DNA of 64,000 bases from Sphingobium sp. HWE2-09 (GTDB lineage Bacteria > Pseudomonadota > Alphaproteobacteria > Sphingomonadales > Sphingomonadaceae), in the NCBI RefSeq assembly GCF_035989265.1, contig NZ_JAYKZX010000001.1:1092750-1156749 (forward strand). The letters are read 5' to 3'. Shown in pieces: positions 43,568 to 52,587 of the stretch (its first letter is position 1; each line of letters begins with the position of its first letter). Under the pieces are notes generated by a model. The model did not search any database, was not told the origin of the DNA, and saw nothing but the letters and a program-made list of their open reading frames with translations. The position numbers were made by a program, and so were the translations under genes.

Positions 43568-44938
43568 ATGAAAGGCGTTTCTTCGATGGCCAGCTATTCC
43601 GCCAGCGGCACCGTGTCGGTCCGTCCCTATGTGACCGTGGACGATGCGGCGGCCACGCCTTCCGATGGCGGCTGGACCGCGCGGCAAATCCTCGTCGTCG
43701 CCACCTGCTTCATCCTCAACATGCTCGACGGCATGGACGTGCTGATCCTCTCCTATATCGCGCCCGCCTTGTCGAGCGACTGGCAGGTCAGCCCGGAAAG
43801 CCTGGGCGTCGTCTTCAGCGCTGGCCTTGCTGGCATGGCGGCAGGCGGCCTGCTGATCGCCCCGCTGGCCGACCGGTTCGGCCGCCGCAAGCTGATCCTC
43901 GCCTCGCTGGTGATGATGGCCGCCGCAATGTTCGCGTCGGGCGTCGCCACCTCCATCCCCCAATTGATCGCCAGCCGCTTTGTCGTGGGCATCGGCATCG
44001 GCACGGTGCTGGCCAGCATGGCCGCGCTGACCGCCGAATATGCGCCCGACAGGCATCGCACCTTTGCCGTGGGCTTCCTGCAGGCGGGCTATCCCGTCGG
44101 CGCGACCCTGACCGGATTCGTCGTCGCCAGCCATCTGCCCAATCATGGCTGGCAGGCGATGCTGCTCGCCGCCGCGGCGCTCTGCGCCATCGCCATCCCG
44201 ATTGTCTGGCTGGTCCTGCCCGAATCCATCGCCTTCCTCCTGACCCGCCAGCCCAAGGGCGCGCTGCAAAAGGCCAACCGCCTGCTCGCCTCGATCGGCC
44301 AGCCGCAACTCGACGCGCTTCCGCCGCAGGACGTCAGCGAAACCCGCCACGCCGGCGTGCGCGGCCTGCTGACCGAAGGGCGCGCCGCCAGCACCATCCT
44401 GCTCTGGCTCGCCATCACCTTCGCCTTCATGACGCTCTATTTCGTGATCAGCTGGATTCCCAAATTGGCGGTCGAAGCGGGCCTGCCTGCCAAGGACGCC
44501 ATCTATGCCGGCGCGATCTACAATGTCGGCGCCTTCATCGGCACCTCGTCCATCGGCTTGGTCGCCATGCGCTTCGACCTGCGCCGCCTGATCCTGGTCT
44601 ATATGGTGCTGGCCGCCGCTGCGCTCACCATTTTCGGCTCGGTCGCCATGCCGCTCGCCGCGACGCTGGGCACCGCTTTCCTGATCGGCGTCTTCGTGCA
44701 GGGCGGCTTCAACGGCTGCTACCCGCTCGCCGCGAGCCTCTATCCCCCCGAAGCGCGCGGCACCGGCATCGGTTGGGCCATGGGCGTCGGCCGCATCGGC
44801 GCGGTGATCGGCCCGATGCTGGGCGGCTTCCTGCTGGCGGCCAAAGTGTCGCTTCCGGTGATCTTCGGCATCTTCGCGGTGCCGGTAGTGCTGGCGGGCG
44901 TCTGCGCCTCGCTGATCCGCCTGCCCAAGGCCGCCTGA
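43568..44938 (+). CDS. MFS transporter, aromatic-acid:H+ symporter type
   Basis: 456 residues with about 12 membrane helices. The family signatures are present: FILNMLDGMDVLILSYIAPAL in helix 1, DRFGRRKLILASLVMMAAAMF in loop 2-3 and EYAPDRHRTFAVGFLQAGYPVGATLTG. These AAHS carriers import benzoate, 4-hydroxybenzoate, protocatechuate or shikimate-like acids. The next genes point to shikimate or quinate. The start may be ATG 43568 or ATG 43586; the upstream AGAGG touches the first. Confidence 0.9.
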   Translation: MKGVSSMASYSASGTVSVRPYVTVDDAAATPSDGGWTARQILVVATCFILNMLDGMDVLILSYIAPALSSDWQVSPESLGVVFSAGLAGMAAGGLLIAPLADRFGRRKLILASLVMMAAAMFASGVATSIPQLIASRFVVGIGIGTVLASMAALTAEYAPDRHRTFAVGFLQAGYPVGATLTGFVVASHLPNHGWQAMLLAAAALCAIAIPIVWLVLPESIAFLLTRQPKGALQKANRLLASIGQPQLDALPPQDVSETRHAGVRGLLTEGRAASTILLWLAITFAFMTLYFVISWIPKLAVEAGLPAKDAIYAGAIYNVGAFIGTSSIGLVAMRFDLRRLILVYMVLAAAALTIFGSVAMPLAATLGTAFLIGVFVQGGFNGCYPLAASLYPPEARGTGIGWAMGVGRIGAVIGPMLGGFLLAAKVSLPVIFGIFAVPVVLAGVCASLIRLPKAA

Positions 44939-44963
44939 CCCGCTTCTCCCAAGGATCATTGCC

Positions 44964-45860
44964 ATGCCTATCAACGCCCCCGCCAAAGCGGGTTCATCCC
45001 GCGCGCCCATTCTCTGCGGCCTGATCGGCAGCGGCATCGCCGGATCGCGCAGCCCGGACATGCACGAAGGCGAAGCCCGCGCGCTCGGCATCCCCATGGT
45101 CTATCGCATCCTCGATGGGGAAGTGATGGGCTATGACGCGGACGGCCTGCCGCGCCTGCTCGACATGTTGGGGGCCATGGGGTTCGACGGGATCAACGTC
45201 ACCCATCCGTTCAAACAGGCGGTGATGCCCTTGCTCGATAGCTTGTCGGACGCCGCCAAAGCCCTGGGTGCGGTCAACACCATTCTGTTCCGTGACGGCC
45301 GACGCCATGGCGACAATAGCGACTGGTCCGGCTATCGCGCCCATTTCCTGACGGGGCTGGGCGATCATCCGCGCGCGAAGGTCGCGCTGATCGGCGCGGG
45401 CGGCGCGGCGGCGGCGGTCGGCTATGCCCATCTTGACCTCGGCGCACGCAGCCTGATGATCGTCGATCCCGCGCCGGAACGATCGGCGGCGCTCGCCGCG
45501 CGCCTCGGTGCGCTCTTCCCCGACGCGCAAGTGACCACCGCCCCGTCCGCCGTTCAGGCGATCCCCGGCGCGGACGGCATCGTCCAATGTTCGCCGATCG
45601 GCATGCTCAGCCATCCCGGCCTGCCCTTCGACCCCGCCTTGCTGACGCCCGCGCAATGGGTGTCCGACATCATCTATTTCCCGCTCGACACGCAGCTGCT
45701 CAAAGCCGCCGCCGCCAAAGGCTGCACCACATTGAACGGCGGCGGCATGGCGGTGATGCAGGCTGCCCATGCCTTCGCCCTGTTCACCGGGACGCAGCCT
45801 GACACGGTACGCATGCTGCGCGCCTTTGCCGCTGCCAGCGACCGGAGCGCCGCGGCATGA
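44964..45860 (+). CDS. Shikimate/quinate dehydrogenase (AroE family, catabolic)
   Basis: 298 residues. Catalytic Lys84 in INVTHPFKQAV and Asp120 in DNSDWSGY (NTDxxG in AroE); NAD(P) loop VALIGAGGAAAAVG; C-terminal LNGGGMAVMQAAHAFALFTG. The altered NSDWSGY motif and the neighbours (importer, porin, dehydroshikimate dehydratase) favour a catabolic role: shikimate to 3-dehydroshikimate or quinate to 3-dehydroquinate. The biosynthetic aroE would be expected elsewhere. Its stop overlaps the porin start (ATGA). Confidence 0.88.
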   Translation: MPINAPAKAGSSRAPILCGLIGSGIAGSRSPDMHEGEARALGIPMVYRILDGEVMGYDADGLPRLLDMLGAMGFDGINVTHPFKQAVMPLLDSLSDAAKALGAVNTILFRDGRRHGDNSDWSGYRAHFLTGLGDHPRAKVALIGAGGAAAAVGYAHLDLGARSLMIVDPAPERSAALAARLGALFPDAQVTTAPSAVQAIPGADGIVQCSPIGMLSHPGLPFDPALLTPAQWVSDIIYFPLDTQLLKAAAAKGCTTLNGGGMAVMQAAHAFALFTGTQPDTVRMLRAFAAASDRSAAA

Positions 45861-47161
45861 TTGCCGACACGCCCCCCGCCATCATCGTGCCGCCGCCCGT
45901 CGTCCTCGCCAAAGCCGCGCAATTGCAGGGGCCGCCCGCCGGTCCGCAAACGCCACCACCGCCAGCGTCTCCATCAAAGCCCGGTTGGCGCGCTCAATTG
46001 CGCGACAAGGGCGTCGATCTCACCTTCTCCTACGTGTCCGAAAGCGCCGCCTCCATCACCGGCGGGCGTGAAGGCGGCGCGGCTTACACCCAGCAATTGC
46101 TCGCCTCCGCCGCGATCGACACCGGCAAGGCGTTCGGCCTCAATGGGGGCAAGATCATCGCCACCATCATCCACCGCAAAGGCCAGGATCTGACCGCGAC
46201 CCGACTCGGTAATTTGTTCGAAGTGCAGGAATTGTTCGGCGGCGGGCAGGATCTGCGCCCGGCGGAACTCAGCTACGAACAGAAGCTCAATGGCGGCAGG
46301 ACCGCGCTGAAATTCGGCCTCTACCATACGGGGGACGATTTCGCGACCTTGCCCAGCGGCTGCCAGTTCCAGAATTTCGCCTTCTGCCCGCGCCCGACCA
46401 CGCTCTTCTACAATAGCGGTTTTTCGGGCTTCCCCATCCCGCGCTGGGGTTTGCGCGTACGGCAGGAGATCGCCCCCAACCTGACTGTCACGCTCGCCGG
46501 TTTCGAAGTGAACGCCTTGCGCGCCCAGACCGGGGCAGGGTGGAAACTCGCCCCGCGCTTCGACAGTTTCGTGGTCCCGGTGGAACTGGGCCTGAAGACG
46601 GGCCAGAAACCCGGCGGCCTGCCCGGTATGATCCGTATCGGCGGCCTGATCGACACGACCGACCGCGCCGACGTACGCGACGACATCAACGGCGACAGCT
46701 ACGCGCTATCCGGCCTCGCGCCCGCCATGCGGCAGGAACGGTGGAGCGCCTGGGCCATGGCGGAACAGATGATCGTCCGCTTCGGCCCGGGCGATCGCGG
46801 CCTCAGCCTCTTCGGCACGCTCACTGTGTCGGATAGGCACACCGCGCGCGTCTCCACCTTCGTCAGCGGCGGCTTCGTCGCACGCGGCTTCAGCGACAGC
46901 CGACCGCGCGACAATTTCGGTCTCGGCCTCGTCTATGCCCGCGTCAACCCGCGCATCACCGACCGCGAGCGCGATCAGGCGGCGCTGGGGCAGGACGTCG
47001 CGGTCCAGACGCATGAGGTCAGCGGCGAAATCTTCTACGGCTGGCAGGCGACCCGCACGCTGCTGCTGCGCCCCAATCTCCAATATATCCACCGCGTCGG
47101 CGCGACCGATCGTTATCCCGACGCCCTGGTCGCGGGCGCGACGATCAAGCTCATCCTGTAA
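45857..47161 (+). CDS. Carbohydrate-selective OprB-family porin, no visible signal peptide
   Basis: 434 residues. A Pro-rich N-terminal stretch (residues about 6-48) precedes an OprB-type barrel (DLTFSYVSESAASITGG, ELSYEQKLNGGRTALKFGLYHTGDDFA, SGFPIPRWGLRVRQEI, NFGLGLVYARVN) that ends in a hydrophobic strand (ATIKLIL). OprB channels admit sugars and small acids. Surprisingly the start MIADTPPAIIVPPPVV has no signal sequence, and no alternative frame nearby supplies one. Either the true N-terminus is not as read here or a 5' part has been lost. The ATGA junction with the dehydrogenase gene supports the stated start. Confidence 0.82.
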   Translation: MIADTPPAIIVPPPVVLAKAAQLQGPPAGPQTPPPPASPSKPGWRAQLRDKGVDLTFSYVSESAASITGGREGGAAYTQQLLASAAIDTGKAFGLNGGKIIATIIHRKGQDLTATRLGNLFEVQELFGGGQDLRPAELSYEQKLNGGRTALKFGLYHTGDDFATLPSGCQFQNFAFCPRPTTLFYNSGFSGFPIPRWGLRVRQEIAPNLTVTLAGFEVNALRAQTGAGWKLAPRFDSFVVPVELGLKTGQKPGGLPGMIRIGGLIDTTDRADVRDDINGDSYALSGLAPAMRQERWSAWAMAEQMIVRFGPGDRGLSLFGTLTVSDRHTARVSTFVSGGFVARGFSDSRPRDNFGLGLVYARVNPRITDRERDQAALGQDVAVQTHEVSGEIFYGWQATRTLLLRPNLQYIHRVGATDRYPDALVAGATIKLIL

Positions 47162-47218
47162 GCAGGGCCGGGCAGGGCGGTGCGCTGTCCTACACGAACC
47201 GATATATGCTACCCACCG

Positions 47219-47292
47219 CCGTTCGTTTCGAGCGAAGTCGAGAAACCCGTGCACCGCGCTGGCCGCTTCTCGACTTCGCTCGAAGCGAACGG
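47219..47292. repeat. Long inverted repeat (REP-like) between convergent genes
   Basis: Two 26-bp arms (47219-47244 and 47267-47292) are reverse complements with one mismatch, separated by 22 nt. The core GTTTCGAGCGAAGTCGAGAA is a motif I associate with dispersed intergenic repeats of sphingomonads. It lies in the 213-bp gap between the porin and dehydroshikimate dehydratase genes, where it could also act as a bidirectional terminator. Nothing else stands out in that gap. Confidence 0.75.
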
Positions 47293-47374
47293 ATATGGGC
47301 AAGCCTATAATTTCCAACATCTGTTCTTAAATGTCGCAATTGGCGGGAAATGTGCGAAGTTAAGCGCCATTCTC

Positions 47375-49273
47375 CTACAGGATCGCGGCGGGCGTCGCCT
47401 CCGGCCGAAACCTGTTCTGCGCCGCCAGCCGCACCCCGGCATTGGGCGCGCCATAGCCGCCATAGCCATCGGCCCGCTGCACGAATTCGAAGAAGAACAG
47501 CTTGTCGAACGCCCGGCTATAGAGCTGCCAGAAACCCGCCCCCTCGCCATCCTCGTCATATAATATGCCAAGGTCCGCCATACGCGCCACCACCGCCGGG
47601 TCCAGGCCGAACCGCGCGCCCAGGTCGGCATAATAGTTGGCCGGGATCGCCAGCATCGCCGCGCCGCCGTCCCGCAACGCCTGCGCCGTCGCGAAGATGT
47701 CGTCGGTGGTCAGCGCGACATGCTGATATCCCCCGCCAAAGCCATGGTCCAGGAAGCGGGACGACAATGTCTCCCGCGCATCCGACGCATTGATCGTCAC
47801 CCGAAACGCGCCGTCGCCCGATTGCAGCGCCTGGCTATGCACCAGCCCCGACGGGTCGATCACATCCTGCGCCGCCCGCGCCTCCAGCCCGAACAGCGCG
47901 CGCCAGTAAAGCTGCCAGGACAGGAACTCGTCATTATGGACCACGGCCGCCAGATGATCGATGCCCCGCGTATCCGCGCCGACCGCGTCATCCGCTCCGT
48001 CCACCGGCCTGAACTCGCGCGCCCACAATCCTTCGACCTCGTCGGCATTGATCAGATAGACCAGGCTGCCGCCAACCCCACGCAGCGCTGGCATCGCCAT
48101 CCGCCCCGGCCGCCCTTCCGGGCTGTATGCCTTGATGCCCAAAGCGGCCGCGCGCGCCAGCACCGCCGCCTTGTCGCGCACCCGCACCCCGATCGCGCAA
48201 ATCGCCGTCCCCTGCGCCGCGCGATACGCGCTGGCGAAACCCTTCGCTTCTGCATTGACGATCAGGTTAACGCCGCCCTGCCGCCAGCGCGTCACCTTCT
48301 TGTGCCGATGTTCGCCGACGCGCGCGAAACCCATCGCCGCAAAACTGTCGCCCAACCGCGCCGCATCGCCACCATCGGCGGTGAACTCCACGAATGCGCA
48401 GCCGAGCGCCGGTTGCGGCGCAGGCATGGCGGTCGGCTGGCCGATCAGCCGCTGCGCAGCATCGCGCACATAGTCGAGCGAGCGATGACCATCCTCCGCC
48501 ACCAGCCGCGCGGCATTGGACCGGAAGCGGTCGTTGAAAATTTCCAGGCTCAGCGGCCCGTCATAGCCGGTCCGCAATATTGCCGCCACGAACCCCGCCA
48601 CGTCCAACCCGCCCTGGCCCGGCAGGTTGCGGAAATGGCGGCTCCAATAGAGCAGGTCCATGTCCAGCAACGGTGCATCGGCCAGCTGGACGAAGGCGAT
48701 CTTGTCACCCGGTATCGCCCAGATGCTCTCGCTCGGTATCCGCCGCGACAGCGAATGGAAACTGTCGAGGATCATGCCGATGTTCGGATGATCGACCGCC
48801 TCCACGATTGCCCAGGCATCGCGATGGTCGCTCACATGCCGTCCCCAGGCCAGCGCCTCATAGCCAACGATAATGTCGCGCTCCCCGGCAATATCGCCCA
48901 GCGCGCGGAAATCATCCACGATGCGCTGCCGATCGCCCAGCGCGGCGGGATGGCAGTTCGAACAGAAGAGGATACGATCTGCGCCCAGTTCGTCCATCAG
49001 GTCGAACTTGGCCTGCGCCCGGTCGAACGCGCGCTGGCGCAGACCGTCCGGCATCCCCTCGAAATCGCGGAACGGCTGATAGAGCATACAGGCCAGCCCC
49101 AGATCGTCCAGCATCGCCCGCACGTCCCGTGGAGCCAGGGCCGAACCGATCAGGTCATTCTCGAAAATCTCCACCCCGGCAAATCCGGCGGCAGCGGCGG
49201 CCTGCAATTTCTCCTTCAGCGTCCCGCGCAGGGATACGGTGGCGATAGCGTTGCGGGGGCGGGCGGGGGACAT
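47375..49273 (-). CDS. quiC: 3-dehydroshikimate dehydratase, two-domain QuiC type
   Basis: 632 residues from ATG 49273, with AAGGAG upstream. The N-terminal half is an AP-endonuclease-2/xylose-isomerase-like TIM barrel (TLKEKLQAAAAAGFAGVEIFENDL, IVGYEALAWGRHVSDHRDAW, GMILDSFHSLSR, FVQLADAPLLDMD, SLEIFNDRFR). The C-terminal half resembles 4-hydroxyphenylpyruvate dioxygenase (GIDHLAAVVHNDEFLSWQLYW, GGYQHVALTTDDIF, FFFEFVQRADGYGGYG). This fusion is known for QuiC1-type dehydratases, which turn 3-dehydroshikimate into protocatechuate. It lies opposite the shikimate genes and completes the route. The misannotation as HPPD should be avoided. Confidence 0.87.
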   Translation of the reverse strand: MSPARPRNAIATVSLRGTLKEKLQAAAAAGFAGVEIFENDLIGSALAPRDVRAMLDDLGLACMLYQPFRDFEGMPDGLRQRAFDRAQAKFDLMDELGADRILFCSNCHPAALGDRQRIVDDFRALGDIAGERDIIVGYEALAWGRHVSDHRDAWAIVEAVDHPNIGMILDSFHSLSRRIPSESIWAIPGDKIAFVQLADAPLLDMDLLYWSRHFRNLPGQGGLDVAGFVAAILRTGYDGPLSLEIFNDRFRSNAARLVAEDGHRSLDYVRDAAQRLIGQPTAMPAPQPALGCAFVEFTADGGDAARLGDSFAAMGFARVGEHRHKKVTRWRQGGVNLIVNAEAKGFASAYRAAQGTAICAIGVRVRDKAAVLARAAALGIKAYSPEGRPGRMAMPALRGVGGSLVYLINADEVEGLWAREFRPVDGADDAVGADTRGIDHLAAVVHNDEFLSWQLYWRALFGLEARAAQDVIDPSGLVHSQALQSGDGAFRVTINASDARETLSSRFLDHGFGGGYQHVALTTDDIFATAQALRDGGAAMLAIPANYYADLGARFGLDPAVVARMADLGILYDEDGEGAGFWQLYSRAFDKLFFFEFVQRADGYGGYGAPNAGVRLAAQNRFRPEATPAAIL

Positions 49274-49363
49274 GGCGGCTCCTTGGCTAAGGCCGCCATT
49301 GTCGCGCATCCGCCCAAACCCGCAATCCGCCCCGCCTCACCGGGGCATAGCTTGGGGTTATAG

Positions 49364-50863
49364 TTATTTCATCGTCGGAATGACGAAGCTCTGGTCCACC
49401 ACCGCGCCGCCGGTCGGCCAGCGCTGGGTGATCTTCTTGTTGCGGGTATAGAAACGCACGCCATCCTCGCCATATTGGTCGAGATCGCCAAAGCCCGACC
49501 GCTTCCACCCGCCAAAGCTGTGATAGGCCACCGGCACCGGGATCGGCACGTTGATGCCGACCATGCCGACTTCCACCTGCGCCGCGAACTTGCGGGCATA
49601 ATCACCATTGCGGGTGAAGATCGCGACGCCATTGCCATATTGATGCTTGCTCGGATAGCTCAGCGCCTGCTCGAACGTCTCGGCCCGCAATATCTGCAAC
49701 ACCGGCCCGAAAATCTCGTCCTGATAGCTTTTCATGTCCGGCGTGACCCGGTCGATCAGCGTGGGCGCCAGGTAGAAGCCATCCTCATAACCCTGCAACT
49801 GGAAGCCGCGTCCATCGACCACGATCTCCGCGCCTTCGTCCGCCGCCATCTGGATATAGCTTTCCACCCGCGCCTTATGCTGCCCGGTGACGAGCGGACC
49901 ATATTGCGCGTCGGGATCGCTCGGAATGCCGGGCCGCAGCGTCTCGATCGCGGCGATCAGCTTGGTGCGGAAAATCTCGGCCGTCGCTTCACCCACCGGC
50001 GTCACCACCGGCAAAGCCATGCAGCGTTCGCCCGCCGACCCATAGGCGGCGCCGACGATATCGGCGACCGCCTGGTCCATGTCCGCGTCGGGCAGGATGA
50101 TGCCATGATTCTTCGCCCCGCCCATGCATTGCGCCCGCTTGCCGTTGGCGGCGGCGCGCTGATAGACATAGTTGGCGATGTCGGACGATCCCACAAAACT
50201 GACCGCCTTGATATCGGGATGATCCAGGATCGCGTCCACAATCTCCTTGTCGCCATGCACCACGTTCAGGATGCCCTCGGGCAGGCCCGCCTCCAGCGCC
50301 AGTTCGGCCAGCCGCACCGGCACCGACGGATCACGTTCGGATGGCTTGAGGATGAAGGCGTTGCCGCACGCGATCGCCATCGCGCTCATCCATAGCGGGA
50401 TCATCGCGGGGAAGTTGAACGGCGTGATGCCCGCCACGATGCCCAGCGGCTGGCGCACCGAATAGACATCGATGCCCGGCCCGGCGCCTTCGGTATAGTC
50501 GCCCTTCAACAGATGCGGGATACCGCAGGCGAACTCCACGACTTCCAGCCCGCGCTGGATATCGCCCTTCGCGTCGGCGATCACCTTGCCATGTTCGGAC
50601 GACAGCATACGGGCCAGTTCGTCCAGATTGGCTTCGATCAGTTCGCGATAGCGGAACATCACCCGCGCGCGCCGCTGCGGGTTGGTGGCGGCCCAGTCTG
50701 GCTGCGCCGACAAAGCGGAATCCATCGCCTGCTGCAATTGCAACGGGGTGGCGAGTTCGACCTGCGCCTGCACGGTGCCGGTCGACGGGTCCAGCACGTC
50801 GGACAGGCGCGCGCCGGGAAAGGATACGCTTTTCCCATGGATGAAATGGCTGATGGAACGCAT
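49364..50863 (-). CDS. mmsA: CoA-acylating methylmalonate-semialdehyde dehydrogenase
   Basis: 499 residues from ATG 50863, with AGGAGAGG upstream. Aldehyde dehydrogenase fold with nucleophile Cys281 (GSAGERCMALPVV). The usual general-base Glu is replaced by Asn in GGAKNHGIILPDAD, the hallmark of the CoA-acylating MmsA/IolA group. It converts methylmalonate or malonate semialdehyde to propionyl- or acetyl-CoA, in valine, beta-alanine or inositol breakdown. A LysR regulator gene is divergent from it. Confidence 0.93.
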   Translation of the reverse strand: MRSISHFIHGKSVSFPGARLSDVLDPSTGTVQAQVELATPLQLQQAMDSALSAQPDWAATNPQRRARVMFRYRELIEANLDELARMLSSEHGKVIADAKGDIQRGLEVVEFACGIPHLLKGDYTEGAGPGIDVYSVRQPLGIVAGITPFNFPAMIPLWMSAMAIACGNAFILKPSERDPSVPVRLAELALEAGLPEGILNVVHGDKEIVDAILDHPDIKAVSFVGSSDIANYVYQRAAANGKRAQCMGGAKNHGIILPDADMDQAVADIVGAAYGSAGERCMALPVVTPVGEATAEIFRTKLIAAIETLRPGIPSDPDAQYGPLVTGQHKARVESYIQMAADEGAEIVVDGRGFQLQGYEDGFYLAPTLIDRVTPDMKSYQDEIFGPVLQILRAETFEQALSYPSKHQYGNGVAIFTRNGDYARKFAAQVEVGMVGINVPIPVPVAYHSFGGWKRSGFGDLDQYGEDGVRFYTRNKKITQRWPTGGAVVDQSFVIPTMK

Positions 50864-50938
50864 GTCTCTGGTCCTCTCCTGGCAATGCTATGGCACCGCT
50901 ATAGACCCGTCGGCTTGGCGGATATACAGGGGCATGAA

Positions 50939-50951
50939 CACAATGGTTGTG
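50939..50951. promoter_or_regulatory. Possible LysR-type operator between mmsA and its regulator
   Basis: CACAA-TGG-TTGTG is a perfect 13-bp dyad in the 99-bp gap between mmsA and the divergent LysR gene. LysR proteins commonly bind such an interrupted palindrome between their own and the target promoter. Confidence 0.4.
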
Positions 50952-50962
50952 CAGATTTGCCC

Positions 50963-51847
50963 ATGCTGAATTCCGACGAACTGCGCCTGTTCCTGGCCGT
51001 CATGCGCGAAGGCAATATGCTGGCGGCCGCCCGTCGCATCGGCGTGGACCATAGCACGGTCGCGCGCCGCATGAACGCGATGGAGCGCACGCTGGGCGCG
51101 CGCCTGTTCGACCGATCGCCCCGCGGCGTGATGCCGACACCCGCCGCCTTCGCGCTTGTCGGCCATGCCGAACGGATCGAAAGCGAATTGCTGGCGGCGA
51201 TCAGCAGCGTGGAAGGCCGCGATCGCGACATCGAAGGCATGGTGCGCCTGGCAACGCCGGAGGCCTGCGCCGCGCATCTGGTCGCCCCCCATGTCGCGGC
51301 GTTACGCGCCCGCCACCCGCGCCTGACGCTGGAACTCGCGTCGGAAAGCCGGGCCGCCAGCCTGTCCAAGCGCGAGGCGGATATCGCGGTCATGCTTAAT
51401 CCCCCGCCAAGGGGGCGGCTGGTCACCCGCAAGCTGGTCGATTATCGCATCGCCCTCTACGCCTCGCGGGCCTATCTGGAGCGGGAAGGGGCGCCAGCGA
51501 CCCGCGCCGACCTCGCCCGCCATGGCTTCATATCCTATATCGAGGATCTGGCCGGCTTCCCTGAAATGATCGCACTCGATGAGCTATTGCCCAGCGCCCA
51601 CGTCCGCTTCCGCGCCAGTTCCAGCGCGGCCCAGCATGAAGCTGTGGCGGCAGGCATGGGCATGGGCATGCTCCACGTCTTCGCCTCCGCACAGGACGAT
51701 CGCCTGGTCCAGATATTGCCGACCGAGATGGAAGTGCGCCGCAGCTACTGGCTGGTGATGCACGCGGATATGGAAGGATTGCCGCGGGTTCGGGCCGTGG
51801 TCGATTTCCTGGACGACGTCATGCGATCGATGCACGATCGCCTCTGA
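50963..51847 (+). CDS. LysR-family regulator, divergent from mmsA
   Basis: 294 residues from ATG 50963; the much longer open frame upstream is antisense to mmsA. Winged helix: LNSDELRLFLAVMREGNMLAAARRIGVDHSTVARRMNAMERTLGARLFDRSPRGVMPT. The effector domain follows, ending LDDVMRSMHDRL. Probable activator or repressor of mmsA. Confidence 0.9.
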   Translation: MLNSDELRLFLAVMREGNMLAAARRIGVDHSTVARRMNAMERTLGARLFDRSPRGVMPTPAAFALVGHAERIESELLAAISSVEGRDRDIEGMVRLATPEACAAHLVAPHVAALRARHPRLTLELASESRAASLSKREADIAVMLNPPPRGRLVTRKLVDYRIALYASRAYLEREGAPATRADLARHGFISYIEDLAGFPEMIALDELLPSAHVRFRASSSAAQHEAVAAGMGMGMLHVFASAQDDRLVQILPTEMEVRRSYWLVMHADMEGLPRVRAVVDFLDDVMRSMHDRL

Positions 51848-51849
51848 CC

Positions 51850-52587
51850 TCAGATCAAATTCAACACCGTCGCGGCATGCTCCTGTCGGCAGATCAGCAG
51901 GTCGGGCAGATAAACGTCGCGCTGATTATAGACCAACGGCGAACCGTCGATCCGCGAACAATGCAGGCCATGGGCCAGCGCGACGGCGACCGGCGCCATG
52001 CTGTCCCATTCATATTGGCCGCCCGAATGGAGATAGATGTCGGCCTGCCCCAGGATGATCGCCATCGCCTTGGCCCCGGCCGATCCCATCGGCACCAGTT
52101 CGGCGTTCAACTTCTCCGAGACTGCCACCGCTTCGGCGGCAGGGCGCGTGCGGCTGACCACCATGCGCAGCTTGTCTGGCGCAGGCGGCAGGGCGACGGG
52201 CTGATCCGATCGCAGCACCCGGCCGCCATCCATGCCCGGCAAGGCGACCGCGCCGATGACCGGTTGTCCGTCGATCGCCAGCCCGACATGTACGGCCCAA
52301 TCGCCGCGCTCTTCGCCATATTCGCGGGTGCCATCGACCGGATCGACGATCCACACCCGGCTCTTGGCCAGACGATCGGCATTGTCCTTTTCCTCTTCGG
52401 ACAACAGCCCATCCTCGGGCCGCTGTTCGCGCAGCGCATGGCATAGAAACTGGTTGGCGGTCTGGTCGCCCGCCTTGCCCAGCGCCTTGGCCGTGAACAA
52501 GCCCGAAGCCCGCACGTCCAGCAGCAGGCGACCCGCTATGTCGGCCAGATGCGCCGCCAGCGCGGCGTCGGACAGCGCCGCGCTCAT
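51850..52587 (-). CDS. cysQ: 3'(2'),5'-bisphosphate nucleotidase
   Basis: 245 residues of the inositol-monophosphatase family. Metal-site motifs: [38 protein letters not shown] and [17 protein letters not shown]. CysQ hydrolyses PAP left after sulfate reduction and trims excess PAPS. The start overlaps the cysNC stop (ATGA), so it belongs to the sulfate activation operon. Confidence 0.91.
   Translation of the reverse strand: MSAALSDAALAAHLADIAGRLLLDVRASGLFTAKALGKAGDQTANQFLCHALREQRPEDGLLSEEEKDNADRLAKSRVWIVDPVDGTREYGEERGDWAVHVGLAIDGQPVIGAVALPGMDGGRVLRSDQPVALPPAPDKLRMVVSRTRPAAEAVAVSEKLNAELVPMGSAGAKAMAIILGQADIYLHSGGQYEWDSMAPVAVALAHGLHCSRIDGSPLVYNQRDVYLPDLLICRQEHAATVLNLI

Noticed and set aside
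43528..45024. Second plus-strand frame (498 codons) over the MFS gene
   Set aside because: Arg/Pro-rich out-of-frame translation; the MFS frame has twelve hydrophobic segments and family motifs.
47375..49273. 4-hydroxyphenylpyruvate dioxygenase
   Set aside because: Only the C-terminal half resembles HPPD; the N-terminal TIM barrel and the shikimate context indicate a QuiC-type fusion.
47720..49363. Plus-strand open frame (547 codons) opposite quiC
   Set aside because: No domain; shadow of the dehydroshikimate dehydratase.
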